From assembly GCA_029964075.1 (NCBI GenBank), contig CM057129.1, positions 27,457,430 through 27,521,429 of the forward strand: a DNA stretch of 64,000 nt. The letters run 5' to 3'. The position numbers and the translations under genes are program-made. Every line of letters begins with the position of its first letter. Within the stretch, counting starts at the first letter, position 1. Of this stretch, positions 26,077 through 38,500 are shown piece by piece. The DNA is from Patiria pectinifera. Lineage: Eukaryota > Echinodermata > Asteroidea > Valvatida > Asterinidae. The notes under the pieces are model-generated. The model did not search any database. It saw only the letters and a program-made list of their open reading frames with translations, and had not been told where the DNA came from.

Positions 26077-27681
26077 ATGGCATCGGTCGTGCTATCCACC
26101 CTACCCCCGATCTCAAACGAGACAGACCCAACTCCGTCCCAGATCCCGCTTCCCGTCGACCCGCTATTTGGTCAGCCTGTCCAGAAGGTCATCGGCGTCT
26201 TCACATTTGTAGTAATCGCAGTGGGTCTCGTGGGCAACTCGGCTGTTATCTACATCGTGGTGCGTTACCGTGACATGCACACGACGACCAACTTCTCCTT
26301 TGCCAACCTAGCGCTGACTGACATCCTCCTGTTGATCTTTCAAGCCTTGTCCATCACCCTGGACACCTTTGGCTACGCCGTGTCGGTGAGCCTCAACTGC
26401 TGGCCCACGTTCTACCTTCGACACGTATGTATTGGGGCCGTGCTACACAATTTACATGCAACTTGTTTCAATTCTCCTATAAGAAAAGACAGGCAAAATT
26501 GAATTACTTGGACTGTTTCGGAGGATTTTTCATGAAGCATTTGAAAATATACTTTGATCTTCCTAAGCTTCCTTAGCTCGCAGACCATTTTTGTTGTGAT
26601 TACGGGAGACGTTATAGGGGGGCCTACCAATACGAAGTTACCACTTACCGTTTGAGTCCTTAATACATCAGCAGTGGTACAACTCTTTTAAATATTATGG
26701 ATAAAAGCTTTCATTGCCCTGACACTTTCATCCGATGACAGGTTATTGGTGAGGTGACGGGTCTTACGTTGGCGATGATGTCATACGACCGATGGAGATT
26801 GGTTGCGTACCCGCTGGAGGCCGTCAAACACACCGAAAGACGTAAACGGGTCTTTCTGTTTGGTATAGTCATTCTGTGGGCTGGTAAGTGACATATCAGG
26901 CAACGGCCAAAGAAACAAAGATTAAGGACATCTTTCTAGTGATTTAGTATTCACGGTTACTATTTTAAAAGTCTTGATCTGTAGTTCGTTTCCTGCTTTT
27001 GTTTTGCTCTCAGTGTCACTTGCGATGTATGTTCCGGTCATCGTCTACTCGGTCAAAGTATCCTTTTATGTTGTCTTTTGCACCATTTGGTTTCCTTGGG
27101 AATACGGCCAGAAGGTTTTCCAGACCTACGCCGCCATCACAATGTACATCGTTCCGCTGATGTTCATCTTAGTGTGCTACCTGAAGATCTGGCTGAAGCT
27201 TCGACAGAAGACACCAGGTTCCGCTACAGCGTCGGGTACCAGCACGGCCAGAAGCTCGCAACGCATGCGCCGAACTCTCCGTTTAATCATGGTTGTGATC
27301 GCGGTCTTTGCGCTGTCGTGGCTGCCGTATCGCGTGCTCGTGATGTGGTTGGTGTGGGACCCCGATTTCCTTGCCTTCAGTCCCGTTTACCTAATCGCCT
27401 CGGACATAGCCAGTTTGATCATCTACCTGAACAGTGTGGTCAACCCTTTCATTTACCCATTTGCCGGTACCGGTTTCAGAAAACACCTTCCGGCATTCTT
27501 ACGCGGAATGCTTGCGCGCGATCAGACGGTTTCATCACGAACCACGCCAAAAAGAAGTGGCGATAACGCGCAGATCAACGCGTTTACCGCGATGGCCCCT
27601 TCTCCGTGTCAGCACACGAGCATGGAGAGTCTGAGCGTCGGCTGCCAGACCTCACCTCCGCCGCCGCATGCATCGAAATGA
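26077..27681 (+). CDS. Class A (rhodopsin-like) peptide-receptor-like GPCR, copy 2
   Basis: Predicted plasma-membrane receptor of 385 aa, exons 26077-26424, 26742-26883 and 27014-27681, with the same phases as copy 1. It is nearly identical in TM1-TM4, TM5 and the tail, with an extra stretch in the N-terminus (SQIPLPVDPLFG against PLLVVDPFYG). It keeps the canonical TM6 FALSWLPYR, with Pro at the position where copy 1 has Ala, and NPFIY in TM7; it too has DRW rather than DRY. Variable sites cluster in TM4-ECL2 and TM6-TM7, the usual ligand-facing side, so the copies may differ in ligand response (inference). The promoter is uninterrupted, but the first intron is loaded with a dead Penelope-like element and long AT tracts. 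It is the better candidate for a working gene. Ligand unknown; galanin/allatostatin/RFamide-like receptors are the nearest pattern. Confidence 0.9.
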
Positions 27682-27911
27682 GCCAATTTGAATAGATTTG
27701 GCTTCCTTTAAATAAGGTATACAGAATTATTGCTTTTCATGCATTTCAACGTGCGTCAGTATAATAGAGATCCGTTGCTCGGGCATGTCGTTACATGGCA
27801 CTTACGTAATATAGCGTTACATCCTTTCTCCGATTCATATAGGCCTATTGAAGAGGATACGCAAAATTTTTACACGAATTTTAATTAGGCCTTCTTTGTA
27901 CAGGATGAGTA

Positions 27912-28450
27912 AAAAAAAACACACGAAACCCAAATGGCAGGACCATTTGAATGAAGTTTTGCCCGTAGCACTTTCAAAATCTAGGATATGAAAGCCCAAG
28001 CCCGAGAATCATTCAAATCACTTATGTACTTTTTCACCCTAACAGTCCTGAATCCTCCAATTTTAATATAATTTTGCACACCCCCTAGGTAGTTAGGGTT
28101 ACGGTATTTTGAACACAAACACCGTTTTAAAGTTCTGTCCACGGATAACCCCCAAAAAACCTGCAAAAAGGTAAGTGTTCTTTCAGCAAAACGAAAACAA
28201 TTCACATGCATCCCAATTAGAATTGTTTTCGTTGCGTTGAAAGAACACTTACTTTTTTGTGATCCGTGGACGGAACTTTAAAACGGTGTTTGTGTTCAAC
28301 ATTCCGTAACTTGAAAAGTACAAAAGTGATTTGAATGATTCTTGTACTAAAAAAAGCTTAATAACTGGGCTTTTATATTCTACATTTTAAAAGTGCTACA
28401 GGCAAAACTTTATTCACAAATTGGTCCTGCAATTTGGGTTTCGTTTTTTC
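27912..28450. repeat. Half-kilobase imperfect foldback element
   Basis: The left half (from ACACGAAACCCAAATGGCAG) is the reverse complement of the right half (ending CTGCAATTTGGGTTTCGT), with most of about 250 bases per arm pairable: GCAGGACCA, TTTGCC(C/T)GTAGCACTTT, GAATCATTCAAATCACTT, AACACAAACACCGTTTTAAAG and AAGTGTTCTTTCA. The centre is near 28210. It has no coding capacity, and no clear target duplication was seen. It is a foldback or MITE-type element just after receptor 2. Confidence 0.75.
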
Positions 28451-28454
28451 CTCC

Positions 28455-30075
28455 CCCAGTATATACCATAGGCTTAAAAAACTGTAAACAAAGAAGAAAA
28501 AAACAGCAGGCATAGGCCTACAACAACAAATTCCAGAATTATCTCACAGACAAGGCTTCTGCAAAAAAAAAAATACTAATGACAGTCACTTATAATCGTA
28601 TTTTAACGAAATTAAAAGAAAAAATATTAAACCACTTATTGCTTTAGATGCATATGCCCTCGGTGTTGCTAACTAAAATTCATTAATAAATTACAAATAT
28701 GGAATTGGTTCCTCTAATTGGTACAGGATTATGCGAACAATTGTGGTTTTATTCGGAATATTACCGATCACTTTATTACAGTAATATTCAATGTATTCAT
28801 ATCTATGATAACTGCACTGCACCACTGTTCATAATCTTGCACCATTTCTTGACAAATTCGCAAATAATGAGTGTCTAATACACCAATCCAATCGAGGCTT
28901 TACGATTAATTGTAAAGACTGAACAGGGGAGTCAGGTTTATAATATAAAAAAGGGCATTCTTTACGTCATAATTTTTTGAAAATATGGCATTTTACTCAG
29001 TCATGATTCTCATCGGGCTGGTTTTTTCCTCTTTTGACACAATATATTTAATGGCCGCAGTTGTGTCGCAAATACTGTTATTCTATTCCCTGTGTATGAT
29101 AAATACAGGGCGAGCAGAAGAAAACAAAGTCCCCATGCATATGTCCTTGTCTCCCACAAAAACGGGAAAGGTTACTTTCTCTTCGGCCAACATCCAGTTG
29201 GGTATTGACCACAGTCAGTAAAAGTTTCACTGATATTCAGCTATGCATGAAAAGGATACACGCCTTTCTTTGTGACGACCCCAAAACACCACCAACACAA
29301 TGTTTCCAAATATTTTAAGGGGACATTTGTCGTTATTGGCCAGCACACTGCAACACAGAACATAAATACATACATTAATAAATACAATAAAGTAGTGGTA
29401 CGCCATTAAGGAGGTCCGCTCAAATGATTAGATTTAAGGACGCCAAGGACAATCAAGACAAATAGACAAAATCAAAACACTAGGAGTCAAATTATGCTTG
29501 GTCTCATGAACTTGTTCACAAAAATCGATTACTAGTTTAAACACCCGATCTCAATTTTAACTCAAAAACAAGTGTTACAAAAAGCATAAAAGATTCCATT
29601 TCCAGCTCTATAAATTGTAATAAAGTTGACAATGATAAATTATAATCACAAAGTTTGTATTTCTAAAGTTGCCCCGGTTGGAAGTTGCACTAAGGTTAAA
29701 AGTGAGGTTCCTAAGATTCCCAGGTTCCCCGAACGCCTGGCCAGTAGTTACTACGGCTGTGTTGTGAACTAGTCCTCCAAATTGCACCTGGCATGAAACA
29801 GTCGTATTGTAATAAATCAACATGTGACACACGGTGATTAAAACTTTGAGATTGCGAAGACTAATTCACCCGAAAATCACTCCTTTCGTCAACATGAAAT
29901 AAACTAAGACCTAGCCCAGCGGTAGCAGAGAAGCTGCATTATGACAATAGAATGTAAAGAAACTACAGTTTGCTCATTTGACACTAAAATGTTGGTTTTC
30001 AAGCACAAATCTATGCACACGATACTCACACTTTGGTGTGCAGGCAGAAAAGGGCTGATATTCGCGCGTTCACGC
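28455..30075. other. Gene-poor intergenic DNA
   Basis: AT-rich sequence with no recognisable gene. One ATG-initiated frame (28985-29221, 78 codons, hydrophobic N-terminus) has no family resemblance, splice context or repeat support and is not called. Confidence 0.5.
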
Positions 30076-30084
30076 ACTGAGTGC

Positions 30085-30343
30085 TAGCCTTTCGCCAAGA
30101 ATTTCTTAAGTTTTTCCTTATAATCTAGATTTTTGCTACCCCAAAAGGGTAGCAAAATTCCAAAACAATCGGAAACGACGGAGTCAGCATTCAACAACAA
30201 AAACCGCAAAACCGCAAAATCAAGTTCGAAAAGGCCTCGTGGCTTTTACATTCGTGAGTGCTGATGACTTAATCTTTTCTCCAGTCGCTTAGTGTTTTCG
30301 CAGCTCCGCCGCTGTAAGCCACGATGGCCTTGGCGAAAGGCTA
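30085..30343. mobile_element. 259-bp MITE with 9-bp target duplication (Mutator-like)
   Basis: The 15-bp perfect ends TAGCCTTTCGCCAAG (30085-30099) and CTTGGCGAAAGGCTA (30329-30343) are flanked by ACTGAGTGC (30076-30084) and ACTAAGTGC (30344-30352), a 9-bp duplication with one mismatch. The ends share the TAGCCTT head with the large element at 6423. An internal hairpin with TTTTGCTACCC arms lies near 30131-30157. Confidence 0.75.
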
Positions 30344-30352
30344 ACTAAGTGC

Positions 30353-31145
30353 AGGCGTTTATATACATTTTTTGGGGCTGTGTGCCAATTGTACGATGCC
30401 TCGTAAAAGACGTCTCACTACAATAACATTTCAAAGTAGCCATGGCAAGGCCACAGTTTACTGCTGTCCAAAGGGCCTTGATGGTCTGAAGTTCAGAACG
30501 TTTTATGAAACAGGTGTAGGGTACAAGACACGATATGTCAATTTGGAGAACACCTTCCGGAGATACGGCAGCCTAACGCTAGGACAGTGCGCAGAAACGT
30601 TGTAAAATACGGGCAAAATGAAACAAGCAACAAGAACCTGAAGAGGACTTTTAATCACTCTGTAGAATATACTGTTGTTCATCTTAAGAGTGTTTTTACT
30701 ATCCAGTGACCTTCACACTTTAGTGTAGACTAAATTTCGTAAGGGGTTTACTCGAATTATTGCGTGGCTATATATAAATGTGACGTCATTACCGGTGGCT
30801 TAAACACAATAATGGCTACCGATGCGTAGGCCTTTATCTCTTTTTGGGTAGTAATAAAATGTCACGTCAAATATGTTATCAAAATATGTTATCATATTTC
30901 AAGTGATACTCTAACATTGTTGTATAAAGCAAATACTTGCCTGCACGTTACCGTAATGCGCAGTTTTGTTAAGTGTCACATTGTCTATATTGGAGCCGAA
31001 TTGGGATAGCAGATCTTGAAGTCTAACGTCACTTTCATAACTGTTAAGTTTTTGAATGCAAATCTGCAGCTGTTTAGGTATAATTATTTCAGACGATGTT
31101 TATGATTACGAGAATGTCCATATTCAGAAGCATTGAGGTGATGTC
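30353..31145. other. Intergenic DNA, no confident gene
   Basis: A 69-codon ATG frame (30396-30605, MPRKRRLTTITF...) ends this side of 30606 but matches no family I recognise. The rest is AT-rich. Confidence 0.4.
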
Positions 31146-31148
31146 ATT

Positions 31149-31914
31149 AACCCTAAAAGGGCCGGGTTATTTTGACCATCTCTCAGCCGGGGGGGGGGGG
31201 CGGATTCCGCCCCCCTAAGATCTCAGCTATCGAGTGACGAAAAATTTTGAAACTCGGTACATGCATGCTTTGCATTCTCATTTTTTCTCGATATTTTTGT
31301 ATTGAGCCACGCCTCGGGAATACCTAAATTCCGTTCACATTGCTCACTCCCAGATAGTAACACTCCAGAGTTTCGTTTTCGAACGTATTGCCGTGATTCA
31401 AGGGATCAGTTATTCTGTTTACACCGTGAACAAAGAAACGCAAACTGTTTAATTGTGATTCTCATTGCATCTACACTTTAACCCTAAAAGGGCCGGGTTA
31501 TTTTGACCATCTCACAGCCGGGGGGGAGAGAGATCTCGGCCATCGAGTGACGAAAAATTATGAAACTCGGTACATGCATAGAACAACTGAACGTGAACAT
31601 ACCCAAGAAATTGTATGATTATAGGTCAAAAGGTTTTGGAATTATGGCTAATTAATTATTCATATGCACGAATGGTAATTCTCCTGTGTACACTACGTAC
31701 AGTTTGTGGGGACATTCAGTTTTCACGGCGTGTATAGCGCGGGAAAAATTTTCGCTGCGTGGCAACCCATCGTCCGAATTTTAGGTTTTTGGTATCAAAA
31801 GATGCGCAACACTCGAGGCTAAAAAGTCTGAACAGCTCGGGTTGCGAAAAAAAAATCAAGGGTATCGCGGAAAATGTTGAAGGGGGGGGGGCGGATTCCG
31901 GCCCTTTTAGGGTT
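31149..31914. mobile_element. AACCCTAAAAGGGCCGG TIR elements (one whole, one partial)
   Basis: AACCCTAAAAGGGCCGGGTT begins a partial copy near 31150, with a G11 run and CGGATTCCG. It begins again near 31481, and the second copy ends in the inverse CCGGCCCTTTTAGGGTTA near 31914, preceded by a G-run and GCGGATTCC. The second is a complete TIR element of about 435 bp. Both copies share CATCGAGTGACGAAAAATT-type text and CTCGGTACATGCAT. No coding content was seen; the superfamily is unknown. Confidence 0.6.
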
Positions 31915-31919
31915 ATTAG

Positions 31920-32495
31920 TTCTGGATCGACTTTATGAGAAACAGTCTGGGATGGGATCGGTTAAAGGTTTATGGTATACATTGATATATTATTCATTGA
32001 TACTGAAGTCGCGCGCATAATATGTTTGTTTAGTGGTATTTTAAAATAGAAAAATTACGGTGCACGATGAACTAGCTGGAGCTAAATCTATTGTTATTGT
32101 AATTTCAATGACGTAAATTGTAAATCAATAAATTTGTTGAGACCAGAGTGGACGTTGCACCACAATCAATAAAAACCCCGACCATTATTTTTTTTCACCT
32201 AACAAATCCTGGTTTTATCGTTGCGAGAACAATAATCGGAAAACATGCATCAGTGAACTATCTGATATCGCCGTTGATAGGACTTCGAAATTGGTTTCGA
32301 TATCGTCGCGTTAGGTATAAAGTCTGATGATTAGGTAAACAAAAATACAGTGATACTCGGCCGGAGGAACAAAGCGCCGGGGGTGACGATTAAGAGTATA
32401 CATAGGGGCGTTCACAATCACACCAAATGCTTGTGTCAATCTCTTAAAACTCACTTCTGTCCACTGAAACGACTCAGTCTTCAGTTTTGGCGCCA
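31920..32495. other. Upstream region of the zinc transporter
   Basis: About 570 bases without recognised repeats. No TATA box was seen close to the start codon. It presumably contains the transporter's promoter and 5' UTR. Confidence 0.4.
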
Positions 32496-32502
32496 AGTTG
32501 CA

Positions 32503-35500
32503 ATGGCAAGCTTCGTCAGTCTAACCTGTTGCTTGAAGGCCTGTGTGCTGTGTCTAATGTGCACAGCTACGGTATCCGAATGCGCCAAATTACTGGGAAA
32601 GGAAATGCAAAACTCTCGACCCGGTTTTAAAGTCATAACAGAAGGAAAAAGTGTCGGCGCAGACGCAGCTATTGGCACACCTCAGCAGCTGGATACGAAG
32701 GATATTAGTCATGAAGATCACCTGTCCTGTCGGCAATTCTTTAAGACAGAGATATGCGATGAGGTAAAGTATTCAAGAACTTCATAGACTTTCTTTAAGA
32801 ACAGATGAGTGTTTAATGGCAAAGCTTTGTGGGCGGATCCAGAAATCAGAGGAATGGAGCTTGCATTCAAGTTAATCGAGTCGGCATATTCTAGAACCAC
32901 AGTTGTTGCAGACGGGGTTGGTAATGTAGGGGGGGGGGCTAAAAGGGGTTTATCAAGGAATATGAGGAAGGGATCGAGGCTTTACATCCGGATCCCCGAG
33001 CAGAGGGCTTGCACAGAGCGCCCTCATTGGGGACATGTTTTTGTTTTGTTTTAAATGCAGTGATATTAAAGGACATCACGGAGGAAAAAAATACATGTCC
33101 ACAATGAGTTCATTCTGTGCAAGATATGTTTTCAAAATGAAAAGAAATATATTGATAATTTTGACCTTGAAATAAACACTGTATACTCAGTGTGGTCCCG
33201 AGTAATAATGAGAAAAACTACTCGGGTAAGACTCGAACCCATGACCTCCAGCTTAATAAAGCAGACGTCTTACCACTCGACCACCGAGCTTTCAGGATCG
33301 GCTGGCTGTTCGAATCTGATATAGCAGTCAGTACTGCAACCAACTAGTCAGAGGATGACTTTTTGTTTGCGTTGGGTGATGTAATTAAATTCAATAGTTG
33401 GTTTTACCCGAGTAATTTTTCTCACAAATACTCGGGACAACACTGAGAATACCGTGTTTATAAAACTACGTCGATGAAGGGCAAAATTGACCAAATATTG
33501 AATTTAAGTCACCCCAATGCAAAATTCCATCTTATCAATGCATCGTTATAAAATAGAGGCTTGTTTTCCAAACTCATTGCAGACTGCTCATTACGACACG
33601 ACCATTATTCCGACAAACAAAACAAAAAACCTGAATAATTTTAATTCCACGATAAAAAATTTCCCATTTCAGTGCTTTCTTGAGAACAACAGTGTTTCTA
33701 GCAAAGCACAACTCGGCGGCACAGCCAGCCGGCGAGATGGCCCAGTGGCCCCCGCCACAATCAACGAGCTGGCTCGAGTGGGCTCGGTACTCGTCTCCAA
33801 ACTCCAACAGGGAACGTGCGCGTTGGGCCGGTCCACCGCAGGGAGAGTGCGCAGGTCGGTCGTGGTCGGCGACATAGATGCATCCTTGTTTGTCGAAGCG
33901 ATCTACGAAAAGTACGGCACTTCAGGTGTTATCAATGAAGGTCGTAAGTAACCATAGGAACACATTTTCAATAACTTAGAAAATTAACAGATTTTTTTTT
34001 GGCATATGGGAAATGGCTATCTATGGAATATCCCCTTTGCACAGCAAGGGTCTATGATAATGCGAGCAGATTCGGCGATTAATTATGCAGATTCTGACCA
34101 TTCATCGGGCGCCTTCTATCGGGTCTTCCGTGACCCGTTGTTGTATTACAAAAACGTGTCAGCCAAACTGACCAATCAACAGCTAAGTCCACATTTCTCA
34201 TGGAAATGACGTCACAATTTCTAAAGTCGACTTCGATTAGCTGGCGCGCGTGGCCGCAAAGTAAAATGTGCTTTGCTCACATAAATATCAGACGTTGGTA
34301 ACGAAGGGCTCCCGTTGGACAATGGGTGTTACAGACAGAATTTGACACTTGTAAACAAGTCGTCTTGCATTTTTGCTGCCCTTGGGGTTTGTTTGATTGG
34401 GTGTGGTCAGCTCCTTGGACATGCATGACCACATGAACATGTGTATGTACATGTACACGTGCACACCTATGCAGACACCTACATGTATGCAGACATGCTC
34501 TGACATCACTCTGTAATTTATATGTGACATCCCTTTGGAAGCTCAGCAAAAGTAAGTTTACCGACATTTATTTGGTTATTTTATGATTGTGATTAGAGAT
34601 TTATTTTCTTAATTGAAAAGGAAATTTGTGTGTAAATTCGGATTATTTAGCCAGTCATATTGAACCATGTTGTCCTTTGAATACTTGTTCTTGTTGAAGA
34701 CATTGTAGGATGAAAAGTGTTTGTTATCTATACTTATATATATATTATTATGAAATTACTTGACTCAATAATTTTTTTTTTCTTTCTTTTCTTTTAGTTA
34801 TTTTCTTACTTTCTAATGATTTAATGCAAATTGGAAGAACAAATGGACAAAACATGGGCGCATTAAACATCATTATTATTTGCTTATGTTGTTTTTTTTT
34901 GCTTTAGAATTGAATGTTCTATATAGGCTAATCAGAAAGCGCTGTCTTTTCAGATGTCCATTTTTTGAAATTTCCATGAGATTTTTTACGTTGATGTTTT
35001 CAAATCATTTTCACATTCTTTTCAGATTAAAAGACATAAAAAAAAAAAAGCTTTTTGATTTTAGTTTTTCAAAAAATGAGAGAATTGAAAAGCATAAAAG
35101 CAAAGAAAACCTACAAAGTAAGCCAAAAAAAGAAAAATTGGCTTTGGCCCGTCGATTTTGTTTTACTAGTCGTGGTGTGTGGCCTAATTTTTGGAGAGGC
35201 AGTCCAGTAATAGGCCACATTTATGGGCTAAGCTGAAACCTTGCTTTGCTGCTTGCTTGCTACTTGCTTACTACTACTTGCAACCTGATTAATTGCCACA
35301 TCGTACACATTACTTTACTTTGAGACACCACTGTGAATGTGAATTAAAAACTGTGACAGCAGCAATCCAATGAGTATCACAAAACGAGCTTTGGTATTTC
35401 TGTAATCTGGGGAGGTTACAACGGGTGATACTCAGACTACATGGCAAGAGTAGAGATGTGAAGAAAAATGTTCATTGACATAATGCCGCATCCAAATTAC

Positions 35501-38500
35501 TTAAAGATGGCATAAATGGCTCGTATAAAAATGATGTAAAGTGCCTTGAGCACCTCAAGGTGGATATGTTTGCGCTTTATAAATGTCCAATATTATTATA
35601 AATAACATTGAGACAAATATACGAGTTTACTGTTTGAGTTACAAGTTTGAGTATTGTTCCGAGTTTATTATTGTCGTATATTTAGTTACCATCACTGATA
35701 TGACGATGAAAAAGTGACATGAACAACAATTAAAGCTAAATAATAAGCCTTTCAAAAATTACACTCTGTGTCGACAAATATTACTCCGTTTTATGCTCTT
35801 TTACTCAAGAAGTATATTTATAATCGGAAACAACCCCCCCCCCCCAAAAAAATACCCTGCTCTAAACAAAAAAATACTCCAAACATTTTCCTTCGTGCCA
35901 GGCTTGCATCCCCCCCTCCCCAAAAAAAACCCATCACATTCCTGGACACTTTGTGTTTTCATTGCCCAACAGAGTTTGACAGTCTACTCCAGGATCTAGG
36001 TGTGGGGAAGCTAATGGCTACTACTACTGCACAGTCTCCGACTAACCATTCAGATTCAGTCGATGATCATACTGCCATTAAACAAGTGAGTAGGATGCAC
36101 AAAAAGATTGCTTCAATAATAAAACTCCGTCGTTTTAACACATAAAATGCATCAAAAAAACCCTCAACCGTCAGACAGGTAAACCTATCAATGTATTTTC
36201 CTTTCAGTTCGAACACTCTACATAACTATTTTGTTTGGAAACCTTAAATAATTTCACCGATTACATTCTATGATGAGCCAAGCAAATCTCACAGAAGAAT
36301 ATAGAGTAAGTGAGTTATGATTCGCCACTCATACTAAGACCTGCAGGGTTTTTTTGTATTCAAAAGTGCTTCTTGGTCGACGATCTAGTGGCCATCTTCA
36401 ACGCAAGCAAGGGTATCCCAGAGGAGAGATTCGCATCAATCTGCCCGTCTCTCATCCAGCAGATCACTCAGGGGTGCGTCGCCCCTGTTCCCCCACCAAC
36501 AGAGCTAGATCTAAAAAGTAGGTTGCAGCTTCCCACCCGAAACCAGTGTCATTGTATCTTTCAACATTCCATGTATCTTCCTATGCATTCTAATATTGGC
36601 AGATACTGTACGCATTCATTTTGTTGGACGTCGGCATGGGCAAGGGGGAAGGGGGTACTTGCCCCCCCCCCCCCGGAAAACCAAAAAAAAAAAAAAAAAA
36701 AAGGCGCGAAGACAAAGTGGTGTACATTTAATGAGTTGGGGGCGGGGGAATGTCCCTGTCCCCCTCTAAAACTGATAAATCGAGAATGTGTTGAGAAATA
36801 CAAGCATTTTTTGGCCAAAATTATTTTTGCCCCCCTCTAGAAAAAAATCCTGGCGACGCCCATGGACGTCGGGTGATTGAGGGAAATGACTTTGACCGAA
36901 GATGGACTGTACTTCCCAGATAATAGGGGTGGTGAAATAATCACAAATACATAAATCAAACGGGCGAGGTGTATTGTTTAAAATTCCAACCCCGCATTTC
37001 GACGGGTCTACTTAACTTTTACTTTTACGATGAGTCTCGGCCTTGACACACGCATCACATCACCCACAAAAATGTTCATACGTTTAGTATCATAAATGAG
37101 CTTACTTTCACTTCTCAATGTTTTGTTGCACGGATTAATCCTGCTGAGTATCATGACTCCACACTTCTGCATGCAAACATTTTGGGGGCACATTAATTTT
37201 TACCACTTTTAGTTGGTTATCCGGGCCGCGAATCTTTTTTTCCCCAAACGCCATCCGATTCCTATCTTCTGATTGGTCCATTACGTGCATATCTAATGAA
37301 TTGATCTCCACACCACAAACCCAAGATAGGCTTTACGTCTTATGAGAAATGTTCCTTCATCACTGTAGTTATTTAAAAGGTAAAATGGGAAGAAGTGCAA
37401 ACCACTCACTGAGACTCGAACTCGGATCACCTGATTAGAAGTCAGGACTACTTCCAACCTGTCCACGAATCAGCTGCCAATCGTCGGTGATTTAAACACC
37501 ATTATTTCCTTGTTATATAACTTATTCTCTAAAGCCCTGGACATAATAATAATGATAATAATCGGCATTTAAGAACGCTCTTATTAGTAAACTAAATCGC
37601 AGCACTTACAGGATTATTATTACCCCTGATCATTGGGCCAATTAAACATTCCAAATACCATCTCAGCTCCCGGGGGAGTAGCAGCTGGATGCTGCCTGTT
37701 AGGTGCAAGCAAGCTTATTCAATCACAATAACCATCTCTGCCCTCACAGGTACCCATTTACTCCTGGGTGGAGAGAAGCAATGAGTGACAAAGTGCCTTG
37801 CTCAAGGGCACACGCACCATGACCCCGGCTGGACTCGAACCCACAACCCGCAGCTTTACCCACAGACCACGAATCCAGTGCCCTTAACACGAGGCCACAG
37901 CACTCCACATCATGAATATGCATAACACAGAAAGATCGCCCTCTTTTGATATTGTCCGATCTAGTTTGGGAAAACAAATTTCGCATGGCCGGGCCTTCAA
38001 ATTTACAAAGCCATGAGCACTGCAGTGATGCCATCTTGGGAACAGTTACCTCTGATGATACGTTAGTGTATCGAATGGAATTCAATATTAATTTTATTCT
38101 AAATTCTTCCCCATTGACAGTGTATGCCTGGGCTACCATAGCCGTAGCCTCTATCACAATACTATCCATGCTGGCCATGATAGCCGTACCCACTCATGGC
38201 TCCAGGTTCTACGCTGCTGTTATGCAGCTCTTCGTAGCCCTAGCCGTAAGCTCGTTGTCCGGGGACGCCTTGCTGCATCTCCTACCTGAGGTAAGCCAGA
38301 AGGACGATTTTGATGTAACACAATATCATGGGCGTCGCCAGGATTTTTTCTAGAGGGGGGCAAAAAAAAAAATTGCCAAAAAATGCCTGTATTTCTCAAC
38401 ACATTCTCGATTTATCAGTTTTAGAGGGGGCAGGGACATTTTGCCCCCCCCCCCCCCCAACCCATCGAATTTACACCACTATGTCTTCGCGCCTCTTTTT

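Noticed and set aside
28985-29221. 78-codon ATG frame with a hydrophobic N-terminus, possible small secreted peptide
   Set aside because: No cleavage or dibasic pattern of a peptide precursor, no recognised family, no splice or promoter support.
30396-30605. 69-codon basic ORF starting MPRKRRLTTITF
   Set aside because: No recognised domain; in AT-rich non-coding DNA a frame of this length is expected by chance.
33225-33290. tRNA gene on the minus strand
   Set aside because: A and B boxes are present but the acceptor stem belongs to a larger inverted repeat and the cloverleaf arms do not pair well; better called a tRNA-like core of a repeat.
37402-37475. tRNA gene on the minus strand (TCT-like anticodon loop)
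   Set aside because: Acceptor and D stems are imperfect and it lies beside other tRNA-derived SINE material; treated as a SINE head.
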